Source: Acetobacteraceae bacterium (lineage in GTDB: Bacteria; Pseudomonadota; Alphaproteobacteria; Acetobacterales; Acetobacteraceae). From it: a DNA stretch of 7,320 bases. Numbering within the stretch: the first letter of the stretch is position 1; the number at the start of each line of letters is the position of its first letter. A program made the translations under genes and the position numbers. Positions 6,177 through 7,320 of this stretch are shown here, in pieces. The stretch is from the NCBI GenBank assembly GCA_027311485.1, contig DAICYU010000200.1, positions 1 to 7,320 on the forward strand, written 5' to 3'. Under the pieces are notes generated by a model. That model was not told the DNA's origin. It saw only the letters and a list, made by a program, of their open reading frames with translations, and made no database searches.

Positions 6177-6193
6177 CAACCGAGGGAATAACG

Positions 6194-6553
6194 ATGGCAA
6201 AGTCGTCCCAACCGCAATTCGTCACGCAACTGGCCGAGGTTTTGTCCCCTGAAGATGTGCATCGCGCGCTGCTGCTGCTGCGCGGTGACCTCCTGCGCCT
6301 GTCCGGCGATATGCAGCGGGCAGCACAGGGTCGCGACGAAAAAGCCTTTCGCGGTGCCACGCACGCAATCTGCGGCGCAGCGGGCAGCGTCGGCGTCGAG
6401 TCACTGGAACAGGCGTGCCGCGCTGCGATGACACGCCATGATTTCGACGGCCAGATGCAGGCGATCGCCAACGGCATCATGAACCTGGTCGAGCAGACGC
6501 TCGCCGACATCGCGGTCGTTCTATCAGCCGCGACAGGCCGACCCACAACGTGA
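6194..6553 (+). CDS. HPt phosphotransfer protein (LuxU-like position and size)
   Basis: This 119-residue, mainly helical soluble protein is about the size of a stand-alone HPt module such as Vibrio LuxU (about 114 residues). The HPt signature is in the middle: FRGATHAICGAAGSVG (52-67), then VESLEQACRAAM (68-79). His57 aligns with the phospho-accepting histidine of the HxLKG motif and is followed by the usual small-residue turn. The Lys normally three residues after the His is Cys60 here. Such proteins pass phosphoryl groups between a hybrid sensor kinase and a response regulator in the cytoplasm. The start is the ATG at 6194 with GAGGGA 6 nt upstream; the same frame extends back to 5993 but without support. 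Its TGA overlaps the GTG of the next gene (GTGA, 6550-6553), so the sigma-54 response regulator is the obvious partner. No sensor kinase is in the window. Confidence 0.85.
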   Translation: MAKSSQPQFVTQLAEVLSPEDVHRALLLLRGDLLRLSGDMQRAAQGRDEKAFRGATHAICGAAGSVGVESLEQACRAAMTRHDFDGQMQAIANGIMNLVEQTLADIAVVLSAATGRPTT

Positions 6554-7320
6554 CGACGCAGGCGGCCCCGTCGGTTCGAGCGACCGATAAGATCCTGGTG
6601 GTTGAAGACCTGGCGGTGCAGGCGGAGCTCGCGCGCCTGTTCCTTGCCGGGCTGGGCTACGAGGTCCGTATTGCGCAGAGCGCCGGTGCCGCACTGGCCA
6701 TCGTGCGGGACTGGCAGCCCGATGGCCTGCTGCTTGATATCGAACTGCCGGATTTCAACGGTCTCGAACTGATGACGCGCCTGCAGGAGATCGGCAGCGA
6801 CGCCGTCGTTGTGATCGTAACCGCCAGCGCATCAATGGAGATGGCCAAGCAGGCAATCCGCGCCGGGGCCGAAGATTACGTCGTCAAACCCTATAATAAG
6901 GACCGGCTCGCTGTCACGCTGCGCAATGCACTGGGCCGCCGCACACTTGCGCGCACCCGTCAGTCGCTGGAAACGCAGCTCAATGAAACGCAGAAACGGC
7001 TGCGCGACGCCGAGGCGAAGCTTGGCCGCACTGGTTTCCTCAGCTTTGTCGGCGCGTCGGACCGCATGCGGGCGGTTTACGACATCATTCAAAGCGTCGC
7101 CTCCAGCAAGGCCAGCGTGTTCATCACCGGCGAAAGCGGCACGGGCAAGGAACTTGCCGCCGAAGCCCTGCACAAGGCCAGCCCGCGAGCGTCCAGCGGG
7201 TTCGTTGCCCTGAACTGCGGTGCCATCCCGCGCGATCTGCTCGAAAGCGAAGTGTTCGGCCATGTCCGCGGCGCGTTCACCGGCGCCACGTCAGACCGGA
7301 TCGGCGCGGCGAAACTGGCG
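6550..7320 (+). CDS. Sigma-54-dependent response regulator, LuxO-like (3' end outside window)
   Basis: The first 257 codons are present; the frame is open at the right edge. Residues 13-128 form a receiver domain, KILVVEDLA (14-22) with acidic Glu19/Asp20, phosphoacceptor Asp63 in LLLDIELPDFNG (60-71), Thr91, and Lys113 in YVVKPYNKDRL (110-120). A charged, probably coiled-coil linker (about 130-160) leads to the AAA+ domain: FVGASDRMR (166-174), Walker A GESGTGKE (194-201), and GAFTGA (241-246), the loop that contacts sigma-54. Family members normally total about 450-480 residues and end in a Fis-type helix-turn-helix, which is not visible here. The segments 'SSKASVFITGESGTGKE' and 'ESEVFGHVRGAFTGAT' and the 'KP...DRL.VT..NA' end of the receiver closely recall Vibrio LuxO, closer than NtrC. 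The GTG start is in GTGA overlap with the HPt stop, so it should be translationally coupled. Target promoters are unknown. Confidence 0.93.
   Translation, partial: MTTQAAPSVRATDKILVVEDLAVQAELARLFLAGLGYEVRIAQSAGAALAIVRDWQPDGLLLDIELPDFNGLELMTRLQEIGSDAVVVIVTASASMEMAKQAIRAGAEDYVVKPYNKDRLAVTLRNALGRRTLARTRQSLETQLNETQKRLRDAEAKLGRTGFLSFVGASDRMRAVYDIIQSVASSKASVFITGESGTGKELAAEALHKASPRASSGFVALNCGAIPRDLLESEVFGHVRGAFTGATSDRIGAAKLA

Larger units (their letters stand above)
5864..6193. other. 330-bp gene-free stretch before the HPt-regulator operon
   Basis: I see no plausible protein gene here; a frame opening at 5993 runs into the HPt gene but has no ribosome site or family-like sequence. The first ~80 bp are GC-rich. 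From about 5945 to 6062 the DNA is markedly more AT-rich, as expected for a promoter region. It holds CATGTCYGC repeated 20 bp apart (5992-6000 and 6012-6020), a hairpin GGGCA-TGTC-TGCCC (6009-6022), and a hairpin with a late T-run (6036-6061). A further inverted repeat lies before the HPt ribosome site (6162-6176). No good sigma-70 pair and no -24/-12 sigma-54 site (GG-N10-GC) was found by eye. Confidence 0.5.

Noticed and set aside
5993..6193. N-terminal extension of the HPt protein by 67 residues
   Set aside because: The extension is not domain-like, crosses the AT-rich hairpin region, and the ATG at 6194 has a well-spaced GAGGGA and gives a normal HPt length.
5864..6193. Sigma-54 (-24/-12) promoter before the HPt operon
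   Set aside because: Several TGGC and TTGC-like words occur on both strands, but none has the required GG-N10-GC spacing.

Overview
The window is GC-rich (about two thirds by eye), with dense short-spaced genes, GTG/TTG starts and ATGA/GTGA stop-start overlaps. This suits an alphaproteobacterium. The protein flavour suggests Acetobacteraceae or a relative, but that is an inference; there is no rRNA or other phylogenetic marker here. I see no tRNA, IS element, CRISPR array or phage gene.

Layout: (1) At the left edge a minus-strand gene starts at about 134-140 and runs out of the window. Its N-terminus looks like the PF10014 2OG-Fe dioxygenase family. (2) After a 271-bp gap comes a tight minus-strand operon, read from 2449 down to 412: class I SAM methyltransferase, then a polyprenyl-phosphate glycosyltransferase of the ArnC/GtrB/DPM1 type, then a four-helix SMR/ArnE-like membrane protein. 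The genes are joined by ATGA and GTGA overlaps. (3) A divergent plus-strand HAD-family hydrolase (2573-3190) faces (4) a minus-strand Wzx-type polysaccharide flippase (start 4704 or 4650, end 3208). (5) Divergent from the flippase is a plus-strand family 2 glycosyltransferase (4934-5863). (6) A 330-bp gene-free stretch with several short inverted and direct repeats leads to (7) a plus-strand two-gene signalling operon: a small HPt phosphotransfer protein (6194-6553), overlapped by GTGA with a sigma-54-dependent response regulator (from 6550, open at the right edge). The visible regulator matches Vibrio LuxO closely in its receiver end, linker and AAA+ start.

How the parts may work together: regions 2, 4 and 5 form a cell-envelope or extracellular polysaccharide locus. 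A sugar would be loaded on undecaprenyl phosphate and flipped by the ArnC-like/SMR pair, while the Wzx-like protein would flip a lipid-linked oligosaccharide built by GT2 enzymes. No Wzy polymerase, ligase or chain-length gene is in view. The HPt/LuxO-like pair recalls the LuxU-LuxO relay that governs quorum sensing and biofilm in vibrios, but in the opposite gene order. Its position beside glycan genes makes surface-polysaccharide control a reasonable but unproven idea. I found no clearly novel system; the HPt-LuxO-like pair and the single-subunit Arn-like cassette are the most interesting parts.
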